This document shows, piece after piece, positions 47,801-59,049 of a DNA stretch of 64,000 nt. Location: NCBI RefSeq assembly GCF_932526225.1, contig NC_064040.1:9651356-9715355 (forward strand), in the 5' to 3' direction. The notes beneath the pieces were generated by a model that was not told where the DNA came from, made no database searches, and was given only the letters and a program-made list of their open reading frames with translations. Every line of letters begins with the position of its first letter. Positions within the stretch are counted from its first letter, which is position 1. The position numbers were made by a program, and so were the translations under genes. Origin of the DNA: Nematostella vectensis (Eukaryota > Cnidaria > Anthozoa > Actiniaria > Edwardsiidae).

Positions 47801-50800
47801 AAAGCATTTAATGGAGAGAAACAGCCGTACATGAACAAAGACACAATTCAATGTCTGTGCTGCATTGTAGCCAAGTCCAATTTTCCATTTAGGGCTATTC
47901 AGTATGATAGCTGAAAAGTGATGTGCTATCCAAATATTATTCAGCTTTCTACATCTATCTACGTAGCCAAGACCTGTGGAGGGGGTCGTTCTTTCCTTCA
48001 GTAAAGCATTTTCAAGAGTGCTACATTTTCTTTCATTTCAGCAGACCTTCCAGAAGAGTGGGCAGGCGCTTCTGAACACCCCAATCAGTATTCATCAGTG
48101 ATAGATAAGAACCATACCTCGACTTTCCATTTTGGCGGTAGTGGGGTACAGTAGAACAAGTAGTGTCTACTTGAAGCCTGAAAATACATGGAAAATATGA
48201 CACAACAATAAACATGTCACATTTGATACAAAAGTAAACATTACTAATTCATAATGGCGCTACCTTGGGTGTGGCTTCTCTTGTAGCGTTGACTAGAGTC
48301 TGAAAACAATCATGTAAAATATTTTCCTTCTTCAACTACCTTCAACTGATTTTTCCATCTACTGTATTTGTTGGCCTTTTGCCTGCTTACCTCGAGTTGC
48401 ATCATTGAGCGTTGTTTCTTCCTGGTCTTATCTTCCTCAAGCTTACTACGCATGAACAAGGCCAGGAAGTGGACACACCACGTGGTGGGGTATCTGGTGA
48501 CACTCTATAAAAAATATATATATTTGGTATAACAACTCAAGAACCACAACAGGTATGACAGCATAGAAAGACGCAATTGACACGATCCATATTGCTGGGA
48601 GAAACTAGTAATGAAAGCATAACAGCAACATTGCCGTAGAAAACAGTGATTACTGATCTGCCAAAAAGGACAACAAATACTTTGTAGCTATTGTGAGCAA
48701 GAAGTAGGCATTAATAACTCCACAACAATTCGCCACATTATTACCAACACCTATTACCCGTGGTTTAGCCAGAGGTTTTACTATAAATCTTCTAATCTAC
48801 TGCTGTTTTCCCATAGGTTTCTGTGTTGATTGACAAAGAAAACTCTCTGAAAAGTACAAATCTACTGGTTCACGTTTAGGTTGAAAGAAAGGATACAGTA
48901 ATATAAATCTAATAAGTTATGTCTAATATACAGTTTTTTTTATAAAGCCATGATACTGTACAACCCACCTCTATATAGGTAACAAGCTCCTGTGAGGAAA
49001 GATTGTCATGTGCTTTAGACTTGTTCCAGAAAACACTACAACAAAGCAATGAAAATGAAAATAATCCGCAGTAAATGACCATGCTGTTGCGGCTACCCCA
49101 CCTATTGTGGCGAAGCTAATAAAATAAAATAAAATAAAGATAATAAACACATAACATAATACAAAACAAGGGTGATACACTGTACTGTATACTTCTATAT
49201 GCTATATACACTATGCTATTGCTTGTGCTACAGTTCTTTACACTATACTACTGTGATAGCACTAAAACCTATGTCAATAATACAGTACACTATAACATTG
49301 TGACAGCAATATGGCAGGCTATACAGTTGCTATAGACAATTCCATATACCATTGCAATGGCACAAAAACTTCTGTCAATAATGTACAGTACACTTTACCA
49401 TTGTGACAGCATCATGGCTTGCTTTAGAGGTATTATATACACTATACCATTGTGACATCACTATGGCTTGCTTTAGAGGTATTGTATACACTATACCATT
49501 GTGACATCACTATGACTTGCTTTAGAGGTATTATATACACAATACCATTGTGACATCACTATGGCTTGTTCTACAGTTGCTATATCAGGGCTTCTGGAAT
49601 TACGCGCTTGTGTGGAAGCGCGTAATTTGGCTCTCTCCGCGTAATCTACAAATTTCTGCGTAATCCCACGTAATTTTGCTAAATTTTGAAAGACAAAACA
49701 TTTAAGTGCACAGCTGATGTGTTCTTTTAGGGTTCTTACCTCTATTTCTCGTAAAAAAAGATATTCTTCGTAAGAGTGCGATATTTCTAACTGAATTTCG
49801 AAAACAAATAAAATGACAAGGCGTTCTCCGCTAAACCGCGCTAAACCTAGGACTAATAATAAAATACCTTTTTTAATTGGCTGGTGGCTAGGAGCTAATG
49901 AAAACTCGCCTAACATATTTTCGGGCAAAAAATAAACCTTTTCAAGTTATTTCGTGCTTTCCTTCAGTACAAAATGCAGTTTGGGCGTAACAGTTGATAT
50001 TCCGTGTAATTTAGCGCGTAATTCAGTAAAGAATCCAACAAAATTTTGATTTTTAAAGAAAAATGTATTGCAAAATCCAGCGTAATGCTTGATTTTCCAC
50101 GTAATTTAGAGCATAATTTTGCAAAGAATACTGCGTAATTTTGAGTTTTTTCCGCGTAATTCCAGAAGCCCTGCTATATAAACTACTGTATACCATTGCA
50201 ATGGCTCTAAAACTTCTGTCAATAATGAACAGTACATTATACCATTGTGACAGCATCATGGCTTGCTCTAGAGGTAACAGCTGGACATCTTTGACAACTT
50301 TGTCTCGCTCCTTGAACATTACAGACTCAAGAACAGTGTCATCATCAAGGGCTACATTCTGCTCAAAATCACAACACAAAATACAGCTCAATATAATATT
50401 TACATGGAATTATGATAAAAAGTAAGTTAAGAGAGCTATTACTCCCCTAAATCCACCTTTTTTAAGTGTGGATAGCTGATGAGCTGACAAAATATTTCTA
50501 TTTATTTTATAAACTTGTGGCATTAAGTAATGCCCCATGTAAGAACTAGGCAAAGTCCCATTGTCCTTCGGAAAAAAACCTTTATTTTAGCTTTCCCACA
50601 TAGGATCTTTTTTATACCAAACATGCAAAAGCAGGACATATAGAAGATAGTAAGATTTTGAAGAAGTTGTGTGAAACATGTCCTTTGCAACTGTACCGTT
50701 GTATATACATTTTATGTGGTGAACCAATTAGAAGCCAGAACAATAGATGTCTTATATTTACAAGGTTCCCCACATAAAATTTACCTGAAAAGCTGGATCT

Positions 50801-53800
50801 GACATAGTAATTAACCCTATAACCAAAATATTAAAAATATATTATGAATCATGTTGTGTTATCTGTATCTTATGCTATAATGTTTTGTCTTGGCCAATCA
50901 AATTTCTAGAATAAAAAAAGGCATTTTTGACATGGCAGCGTGCATTTGCTGTTAGGTTGCCTAGTTCTTACACAGAGCATTACTTAAATTATAAAAGTGT
51001 CACAGATAAAGGAAAACTATATTATTTAACAAGGACTTCAGGTGTAATTGACAGCCCTAGGTGGGATTTCGATTCATCTTTCAATTCATCTCTGCCAACA
51101 CCAACTCAAAAAGAAAATCAGGTAATAAAAAAAATCCAACCTTTGGTAACCCATGGCCAACCAGGTGATCAAGTGATGGCTCATTGTCTGAAAGGAAACA
51201 GCACAAATACAGTAAACACTTGAATGTATAGCATACAGGAAAATTATTAACCAGTTTAAAATATGAGTGGAGTATAGAGATAAACCACATGCATGTTTCA
51301 CACACCTTTTGAAGCTTTACTGTCAACTTGGATCTTAAGCTGTGCAATAAAATTTTCTTGAAATTTTGTCCTTTTACCAAGAGCACCTTATATACAAAGA
51401 CAATAATTAAATTAGCTAAACACTTGGAAAACGTTGCAAAACCAAACATCCATTGATTCTCTCCTACCTGTTAAATTGAAGGTGATTCCTATTTTTTCTT
51501 GCACTTTAGAAAAGTATTCCTGGAATCATAAAAATACATAACATACATAACAAAACAATTCTCAATGTAGAAAGTACACAGCATACAGTATATCCGTGAG
51601 TACCTTTGCCTGTGAAATTTTCCAGTAATAAAGAGACAGATGACCTAATTCCAGCATGATTTCACACCATAAATTCCTACAGAGTCACACAAAAAACACA
51701 TTGACATAATTATCAAAACCCATAATATTCATTAAAACAAGTATAAGTTCATAGATCTAACTAAGTTTATGCTTCTGTTACACATACTTACTTGTAACTT
51801 TCTTCAATCAATAAAATGTCATTTTCAACTGAAAAAAAAATTTTTTAGTAAAGGTGCTTTTTCAATTTAAAGATAAAAAACGAAAAATAAAACAATGTTT
51901 AACAGGTTTATCTAAAGCTTAGCTTTTTATAGACTTGTTTTATTACAGTATACCATAACCAACAATTATCTCCCCGCTAAGATTACTAGTACTCAGGGAA
52001 TTGAACAAACTTTACTAGAACTTAGAAATACCTTTAGTGACAAGATTGATTGTTTTCTCCATGACATCATTTGAAAGCTCCTCCATTAATTGCTGCTTGA
52101 CAGACATACAACGCAATGCCCATGTGCTACATGTCTGACAAAAATATCACTTTAGCCCATACTTCTTTTGTTTTGTAATTTTTTTAATTGAAGGGATCAT
52201 AAGGGTACTGTATAGCTTGACAAGGTTTGCCAATGGCTAAAAGCTTCAAGAGTGTCAAATGGTACAGTAAAGATGGTCAGGCCTGTCCATGTACAGTAAC
52301 ACTCCAAATGCAAATGAACAGAAGAATAAAATTGGAGCATTTGCATGTATTTGTTTTTGGAAAATCCCATCAAACAGCATCCCACTGAGTGAACATGAAG
52401 TCCTGTTTGAGTTTTTAATAGAAACACTTAAATTTGTCTTGATGTGATGGGAACCCTTAAAAATTGAAGAAACTAAGAAGGAAGGGAACTAGGAAGCAGG
52501 TAAGGGATTAGGACTGTATTCCTTATAGGTTTGGCGATCAGTAATTCTCACCTTATGTGCTCCTAAATTATCCATTGCATCAACAAGCAGAGTGGAAGCT
52601 ATGACTAGAAAGGCAGGGTCCAATACCAGCTTGTAGATACACTAGAAGGTAGAACAAGACAGTTAATATCTCTGAATTTGAATCATTAATGAATCTTATA
52701 AACAACTTAACAGTGACTTTTGTTTTAATCTAATGATTAATAAACCACAATACTAAAGGAATGTCAAATGGAATGACAATATTTATTTTAATACCTACCT
52801 GACCTTCCTTATTCAATTTGTCAATTGATATCTCTTGAACAGAATTCTGCAAAAAAAACTTTTAATATTGAAAAAATGTAATGATTATTGACAGTACAAA
52901 CAGAAAGAAATGCTTATTCCGTGTTTGTCTTGAGAAAGTACAGTGTACAGATTAAGATCTCATTTGAAATGAAAGTTAAAACAATAACCCTAAACTTTGC
53001 TGAAATTTGGATGGTGTAAATTGAGAAACAACTAGAGCCAAATTTCCAGTGATTAAAAAAAATCAGATTGAGAACAACAGACACATGTTCAGCCAATATA
53101 TCTAGCAGATTTTAGCTGCGTTACTTTCTGTTGGTTCTGTGAGATTAGATTGTTCTGTACCTCTGTATCACCTCGAAGACTGGAAGGAAGGAGTTCCATT
53201 GTGTTTTCTATCAAAGGTGGACCCAACCAATTTTGCTGAACAAACAGTTGAAGGTAAGACACTCCAACAAACATTGCAACCAGCTGCCTGTTAATAAATT
53301 AATTAATCAGGGAAAACAGCATTTAATATGATAAAATGAGCATTGATTCAAAAACACAAAAGTTAGTTTATCTAGTAGATCGCTTATGGTAATGACTCGA
53401 CAATACAGGTTTGTTATCAAAATTACATTGATGAGAACAACAACAATAAAATGAAGATGCAAATAATAATTGATAGCTGTATCACTTGATTTATTTGATT
53501 TATACAATTACCTTAATCTAGAACTCCCACCATCCTCATTTAAAAATTGCAAAACACAATCCATCATATGATTGTCAAATTCTGCAAAAAAGTAAAATTC
53601 ATGGTTAGCTTGATTCATTCACTGATAATGAATTATATAATAAATTGGATAACTTTAAATCCTTTTCTACTTGATCACTTGACGGTAGATGGTTGCAAAG
53701 TTCTGACCTGCTAGTGATTGTGCTTCTGTTCCATTCCCTAGTAATCTTCTAGCCAAAGAAGAACGGACGACATGTATATAATCTCCGAGAATCAAGCATT

Positions 53801-54061
53801 GTGCAAAGTACCCGACAGCTTCTGTCAGCTCTAAAAAGATGACAGAGTAGAGTTCATAACATATATATTTCTACAGTGATCGACAATTTCATAATTCGTT
53901 CAAACCCGTTCAAATCGCACTCTAGTTTGGACAACATTTGACAATTTCTTACCGGAATCCTCGTCATGTGATTTTAGTAATTCGACTAAATGCTTAACTC
54001 CATCGTGATCCTGCCCCAAAATGGCATATTCTAGTTTTAAACATAATTTTTCTTCATCCAT
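41803..54061 (-). CDS. TTC27: tetratricopeptide repeat protein 27
   Basis: Thirty exons. From 5' they are 53953-54061, 53708-53830, 53512-53581, 53161-53287, 52799-52846, 52552-52641, 52032-52134, 51792-51828, 51604-51676, 51468-51519, 51306-51386, 51141-51187, 50279-50358, 48969-49035, 48391-48504, 48264-48299, 48118-48177, 47515-47637, 46680-46757 and 46200-46289. Then 45952-46005, 45781-45879, 45605-45657, 45125-45290, 44197-44257, 43971-44023, 43829-43906, 43527-43638, 43015-43112 and 41803-41919. Phases agree and the total is 832 aa (human 843). Diagnostic blocks are GVSYLQLFVQQNW, TGALGKRTKFQENFIAQ, KAWELSNHRSSRAQRS, VWFSLGCAAM, NGEAWNNLANVCIKL and AYHRLMDLKDKYKDVE. The C-terminal half holds the TPR helices, a protein-binding scaffold whose partners are poorly known. 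An in-frame ATG at 54182-54184 would add 41 residues. Its last intron is a tandem array of its own splice junction. Confidence 0.93.
42115..43014. repeat. 24-bp array built from an exon-intron junction
   Basis: The unit is GACATTAGCCAAGCATACCT plus TGAT, about 37 copies, starting exactly at the donor of TTC27 exon 29. On the minus strand the exon ends AAAATCAAG|GTATGCTTGG and each unit repeats ATCAAG|GTATGC, so most units carry the same donor. The period is eight codons, and the exon's frame stays open (KVCLANVI-like) from 43014 to a TAG at 42535-42537, about 20 units. Confidence 0.95.
44479..45042. mobile_element. 564-bp inverted-repeat DNA element in TTC27 intron
   Basis: Ends GAGTCGTAGCAGG and CCTGCTACGACTC are exact inverted repeats. 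The arms continue with GTATAAAAGGGATAAGCTCC / GGAGCTTTCCCTTTTATAGC and CCCCGGGCTT / GAGCCCGGGGG, so they are about 110-150 bp, with a deletion in the right arm. No protein is encoded. The arm sequence is the dispersed family also seen at 25395, 27928 and 41104. Confidence 0.75.
47127..47432 (-). mobile_element. tRNA-derived SINE
   Basis: On the minus strand the head reads GGGTGGCCTAGTGTGTTAGC (box A) and, 30 nt on, GGTTCGAATCC (box B), the internal RNA polymerase III promoter. The anticodon-like TCTCACC loop suggests a tRNA-Glu-type ancestor. The sequence after the T arm does not pair with the 5' acceptor strand, so it is not a functional tRNA. The body follows to the left with CCGGAGGTCCCGTCTC and CCCAGTGACAGTGCTTACTA. 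It lies in the TTC27 intron between exons 18 and 19. Confidence 0.75.
49205..50262. repeat. tandem ACTATACCATTGTGACA repeat, split by an insertion
   Basis: Units of roughly 55 bp containing TACACTATACCATTGTGACA and ATGGCTTGCT(T/C)TAGAGGTA recur from about 49240 to 49580 and resume at about 50180. The hAT-like element 49586-50173 has inserted between them. Intronic in TTC27, beside the donor of exon 13 (50279-50358). Confidence 0.8.
49586..50173. mobile_element. 588-bp hAT-like non-autonomous transposon
   Basis: The terminal inverted repeats CAGGGCTTCTGGAATTACGCG / CGCGTAATTCCAGAAGCCCTG are perfect over 21 bp, and CTATAT flanks both sides (49580-49585 and 50174-50179) as a target duplication. 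CAGGG ends are typical of hAT elements, whose duplications are usually 8 bp. The interior has many GCGTAAT / ACGTAATTT motifs near both ends. No transposase frame is present. Confidence 0.8.
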
Positions 54062-54373
54062 TCTGCCATATACAGACACCATGTGGAAAATTGCACATGA
54101 AATACTCGTATTGGTCAGGCGTTCCTGGCTAAACAGTCGATAATTGCTCGAAAACTCGGAAAGATTCCGAAAGCTAAACTTCACGCAAACTCACATACCG
54201 TTAAAAAATACACTAAGAGACAAGAGACAGAAAGCATGCTCTGATTAAAACAAAAACTATAATTGATATTTTGTTTTTAGTGAGGATTTCGGAATTCTGC
54301 GAAAACTAATAAAACATTTCCGACGGCCACCACAGGAAACCCGCTTCTACTTTGCCATTTCACGAAGGTACGA
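54062..54373. promoter_or_regulatory. bidirectional promoter region TTC27 / HTD2
   Basis: The two start codons diverge and are 312 bp apart (189 bp if TTC27 starts at 54184). No other gene lies between, so both core promoters must be in or near this stretch. I see no clear TATA box in either direction. Inference from geometry. Confidence 0.55.
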
Positions 54374-56110
54374 ATGGCGACCTCGTTCCTTCAGTCAAGA
54401 TTTCTACTACACACATTTTCTAGGCATCTTTGCAGCAATACTAGCTTAAAGGTTGGCAGGAAGGCTGAGCTGTTTCGGGTGTTTTCTGCGAGCGATGTCT
54501 GTCAGTTTGCCGATTTGACCGGCGACACAAACCCACTTCATTTGGATGAGAAATATGCTCGAACATCAACACAGTTTGGTCGATGCGTGGTTCATGGGGC
54601 CTTGGTGAATGGGTGAGCTGCTGATTGAGTACAAATTAGTGCTGGTTTATAGAGTTTTTACTGCCATTGTAGTTGTTTTACCTCTATGCTTGTTTGCTCC
54701 TGACCTGTCCTCCTGCAACTCTCTCTTTCGTGCAACTCTCTTTCCTGGAATACAGGTTAATGTCCGCCCCACACAATGACCGCCCCAACGTACAACCGTC
54801 CCACCGAAAAATCGAAAAGCTAGTCCGCCTCACACTTTAACGAAAGTCTTATTTCACGTCTTATTCTTAGTTTTTCTTAATTTGTAGATTGGTTCTGGCA
54901 TTTATATATTTTTTGCGTGTCGAATGTTTTCATCGCGTAGCGAAAAAAATCACGAATTGCGTTGCTCTCTCTTCCCTGCAACTCTCTCTTTCCCGCAACT
55001 CTCTCTTTCCTGCAACTCTCTCTTTCCTGCAACTCTCTTTTTCCTGTTACTCTCATTTTTGTTTTGTTTTAGGCTGATTTCTGCTCTGCACGGCACCATT
55101 TTACCTGGACCAGGATGCATTGTGGTCTCACAGCAGCTCAAGTTTATGTCTCCTTGTAAGAAGCAATGCAACATGTCATCATGTCAAATTTGTTTTGTCA
55201 TTCAGAGATAAACCAATTACATAGCCAGGATTTGCAGATAGAGTGCCAGGCATTAGTGACACAATTACCCACTTACTTGAGCTTTGGAAGGAGTATAGTT
55301 TGGGTTCAGGTTCTATTGTATACTAAGGAGATTACCTCTTTTCTGGCAGTCAAGGGGGGGAGGAGCATGTACCCCTGCATCTGAGTGTTAAAGTAATATA
55401 GTGGCAAATGGTCCCTAGAAATAATTATTGGGTTTCTCTCTTTATCTCAAATTTTAGAAATTTGACTCCTTGATCTCTTTTTTTTTTTTTTAATGTCCTA
55501 CTTTCCATCTCGGAATTTCTTGGATAATTTTTTGCCACCCCTTACTGTGATGCAGATTTTCTGGAACAATCCGATCTATGTATGTCTACAGCCTTCCCCC
55601 CTGTCCCAAACCCTGGCTTTGCACCTTCCCTGGTGGCAACCCCGTGGCTGGATACTTATCATACCCCTTTCTTTCCAAGTATATGTGGATGAGGAAGTGA
55701 GAGCAGAGGTGGAGATACTGAGTCACAGGCACCATATCATGAAGTGCAGTGCACGGTGTACTGCTACAGAAAGGAATGAGGTACCACATGATGCTAATAG
55801 GATATCTGTCAGATTTCTGAAAACATCTGATGCAACTCAAAAGATTTCAAATGTTTCCGTCAAACTATCAAAAGAGAAAAAATAGAAACAAATTGCAGAT
55901 GGCACACCTTTGGCCCCGATCAATTTTACTTGTAAACAAAGGGAAGATTCAAGGACCATCCGCCAACTCTCCCTAGATTCGATACACTTCACATGCCTCT
56001 TTTACTGAAAAAATATTTGTTGACCATAAAATAATTTATTGGTTTATATTTATCATTGTTTCTAGGTGATATTGGTTGGGGAGACAAGACTTGTCATACC
56101 AAAGATGTGA
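54374..56110 (+). CDS. HTD2: mitochondrial (R)-3-hydroxyacyl-thioester dehydratase
   Basis: Four exons: 54374-54612, 55073-55155, 55680-55780 and 56066-56110; phases agree, 155 aa (human HTD2 is 168). It has a single MaoC-type hot-dog domain with the hydratase motif FADLTGDTNPLHLDEKYA, in which the Asp and His are the catalytic pair, then [26 protein letters not shown] and FMSPLYVDEEVRAEVE. The Arg/Ser-rich N-terminus (ATSFLQSRFLLHTFSRHL) looks like a mitochondrial targeting peptide. In the family this enzyme removes water in the third step of mitochondrial fatty acid synthesis, which supplies lipoate. In vertebrates HTD2 is encoded on the RPP14 transcript; no RPP14-like frame is visible upstream here, where TTC27 diverges instead. 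Intron 1 holds a pyrimidine-rich tandem repeat. Confidence 0.9.
54940..55062. repeat. pyrimidine tandem repeat in HTD2 intron 1
   Basis: About six units of CTCTCTTTCCTGCAACT, ending just before the branch and acceptor region of exon 2 at 55073. A related pair occurs near 54712-54752. Confidence 0.75.
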
Positions 56111-56916
56111 AGTGCCACAAACTTTGCTCTCAGTGATGGACTGGAATTATCACAAAGAAAAGAATGCCCCCCCCCCCTAAAAAAATATCTATTAGAAGGA
56201 TACAAACATTGACCTGGTTGGAATCAAGACCCTAATAATTAAAAATCCACATACAGTAAATGTTGGAAAATTCCCGGGCCTTGGGGTCCATGGGTTAAAT
56301 CTGCAATTTGAACCGTCAGCGGGTATTTTGTAGTTATTTTGTATTTATATTTGTAAATTGGTAGTATTTTGGGGGGTCAAAAAAACCTCTGGGTCCAAGA
56401 CCTGACAGAAAATTTTTAGTTTTTATGAATTTTCCGGTCGCGAATTTTCCAACATTTACTGTAATATATTACATATGTGAAGTGAGGCAAAGGTAGCCGA
56501 TTTTTTTTATGCTTCACATGGGTAATTAAAATGATCACCTTCTAACAATTCAATGAGTCTCGTGTGTTATATTGTGAATTTCTTACAAATCCTTAAAACC
56601 AGCTTGGGCTCCCTGTGATTTTTACATAGCCAATGCTGTTTCTCACATCAAGGGGCGACAAAGGAGAGTGTAGAGAGACGTGGGGGGAGGGATGGGAGAG
56701 GTGGGTTATTCGACCAGTTCATATGAATGACGTTAGAGGGTAAATGTGCATTGTTTTATTTATTTTTTCTTAACTTCCTCTATTACAACTACTGTTACTC
56801 TCGTGAGTTAACTTCAATACGTGTTTAGTTCACACTGTGACATATTAAGAGCTATTTTAATATTCAACATTTTATCATCTAATTCACAAACTGGTCCGGT
56901 TCCAATTTTCTTGTTT

Positions 56917-56996
56917 CTATGTCCTTTCTCCTGCTGTTGTCATTGCGACGGGAGTTGGAAGCTTATCCAAAACAACGAAGCCATTTGTAATGCCGA
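56917..56996 (-). pseudogene. orphan terminal-exon-like sequence, copy 1
   Basis: A strong polypyrimidine tract and AG (TTCTTTATAG) precede a short frame encoding GITNGFVVLDKLPTPVAMTT and ending in a stop. It shares the block (T)xGFVVLDKL with a neighbour 300 bp away on the same strand. No upstream partner exon is found. The function is not recognised. Confidence 0.3.
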
Positions 56997-57214
56997 CTAT
57001 AAAGAATAAACAAACAAAACATTGATAAAAACAAATAAAATGAATGAAGAAAAAAACTACATAACAAATGAGTTAGATAAATAATATAGATAATATGGTC
57101 AAACGTAAAAGGACAATCTTCCATCGAATTAACAAAAACTGATTCACACTAACGAGCAATTCTTAATTCCTAATTAATATCTAAAGAAAATTACATATTT
57201 TAAAGAGAAATATT

Positions 57215-57288
57215 TTAGCCATTTTCACGAATTGAGTTAAAGAGTTTATCCAAAACAACGAAGCCACTTGTAGTGTTTACTGTAATAA
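57215..57288 (-). pseudogene. orphan terminal-exon-like sequence, copy 2
   Basis: Polypyrimidine tract plus AG (GCATACACAG) followed by a frame encoding ITVNTTSGFVVLDKLFNSIR and a stop. The DNA TATCCAAAACAACGAAGCCA is identical in both copies. It could be a duplicated last exon of a gene or two copies of a repeat with chance coding. Confidence 0.3.
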
Positions 57289-59049
57289 CTGTGTATGCAA
57301 CAAAAAAATAAATATAAGAAATAAAATCAAAAATAAATAAAACGAAACAAAAATAGAAAATGAGCGAAACGGATAACCAATCAGCGCGTCGCTTTACCGA
57401 CAGCATGCATCTGGTACAATTCGAATGTTGCATCCACGGATTCCTCTATCGTCTCTGAGTTGCCGAAATGTGTAAAAACTTAGCCTTTTCTGGTAGAAAG
57501 AGTTTGTTTGGGAGGCCGAAAATTGCTGGGGACATGGAGATATTTATATTCTACCGTGTGATGGTTGATTTTCGAGATTTTACACGTACTCCAAATTGTG
57601 GCCGCTTGATCTGATCGCATGTCTCCGAAGCCTGCCTGCCTTTACTTCTTTTTATAGGTATATAGTAACGCGGAACCCTCAACTGCTCAAAAGTTAGAAA
57701 TACCGGTTATTCTGAATAAATACACATCACAAAGCAATGAGAGTTTATTGTGACCTTTATTCTAGGATATAAGACAATTATAGGACAATTACAGGAGGTG
57801 ATCAATCGTGAAAATATTCGAGCTAGTTATTGGGATTGACTGGAGACTGACTGAGAGGTTGGTAAGCCTGTGTTCGAGCTGGATTCGACAGGATCAAAAA
57901 ATGTCACGCATGCGCACTAGAGAGAAATTCAATGCAAGGAAACAAAATGGCGGCCCGAATAAATATATTAATTGGTTTATACCCCGCAAACGCCAGCCCA
58001 GCGTAATACAGAGAAAAGGGCCTCTGCTAGCATGGTGCTTGGTTTACTACAGTCAGATCATATTAAGAGGGCCAGGGGGACTAATAACAATTGAAAGCTC
58101 TCCTCACAGATAATGCCCTCTTGTCTGGCAATGGAACATTCACAGGGGTTGACGGTAGGGATAGTGTTGTTATTTGCTTAACATCACAAAACAGCGATAG
58201 ATCAAAAAGCAGTATGGTTGTAAATTATTCCTCGACATTACTTAAAGGATGAGAAAAGTTGTAAGGGAGAACAATCTGGTATATTCATTACACAATGGTG
58301 CTGTATTCCCATATAAATGTTGTATGTCATAAGCTTTGCTTGACTAAGAACTTTCCAGCTTTTTTAGTTAATTTTAAGCATTATTCATGTATTTACATTT
58401 TTCCACTGAATGAGAGTTTGATTTGGCAGTTTTCCATGCAACTTACACACTCAATGACCCCAAAGATCATATGGCCACCAAGCTTCTGGACATGGGGATT
58501 TGCCAGTTCACTTGGGGGGAGGGGTGGAGCTACTCCATTAGGATTTTGGTATCCACAAATCTTTTAAGATTGAACTGTTATAAATATAATTAACAACTCA
58601 GGGAATGTGTGTTATCTTTTGGGTTGTTGTTTTGCATTTTGGGTCAAATTATTAGGTCAATTATCATATGGGTATGCCTGTTTGTAAATAGATACTTTGA
58701 AAAAATGAGTAAATTGTAAAGAGTTCATATAATAGTGTTTTGATTTGTTTTCTTTGGCATCTTAAAAGGGTATGAGACGCATCCATTTAGGTACTTAGTG
58801 TTATTTCTGCAATGATCCCTCCAAAACCAAAATCTTGGGGTATCACCTGGGAGCTAGTATGTCCATCTCAACCACATAAAGCATTGGTCCTAGGGAAGAG
58901 AGGCCAAAACAGTACTCATACCTAGAATTAAATGTGATACTAAACATTTTCCGCCGTTGTGGAGGGTGCGAACGCACCCCCTCCCTGCACCTTCTCTGAG
59001 TACGGGCCCAAATCCGTAGCGCTTTCTGGCGCATAGGGGGTGTCATATA

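Larger units (their letters stand above)
56111..59049. other. intergenic, no complete gene
   Basis: Sequence downstream of HTD2. Apart from two short exon-like segments on the minus strand (56917-56996 and 57215-57288) I see no coding potential. AGCCCAGCGTAATACAGAGA near 57995 matches a segment near 36227 and marks a dispersed repeat. Confidence 0.35.

Noticed and set aside
50776-50812. Extra small TTC27 exon between exons 12 and 13
   Set aside because: It has AG and GT borders but breaks the reading frame. Exon 12 joined directly to 50279-50358 restores the expected family block around LPK|NVALDDDTVL.
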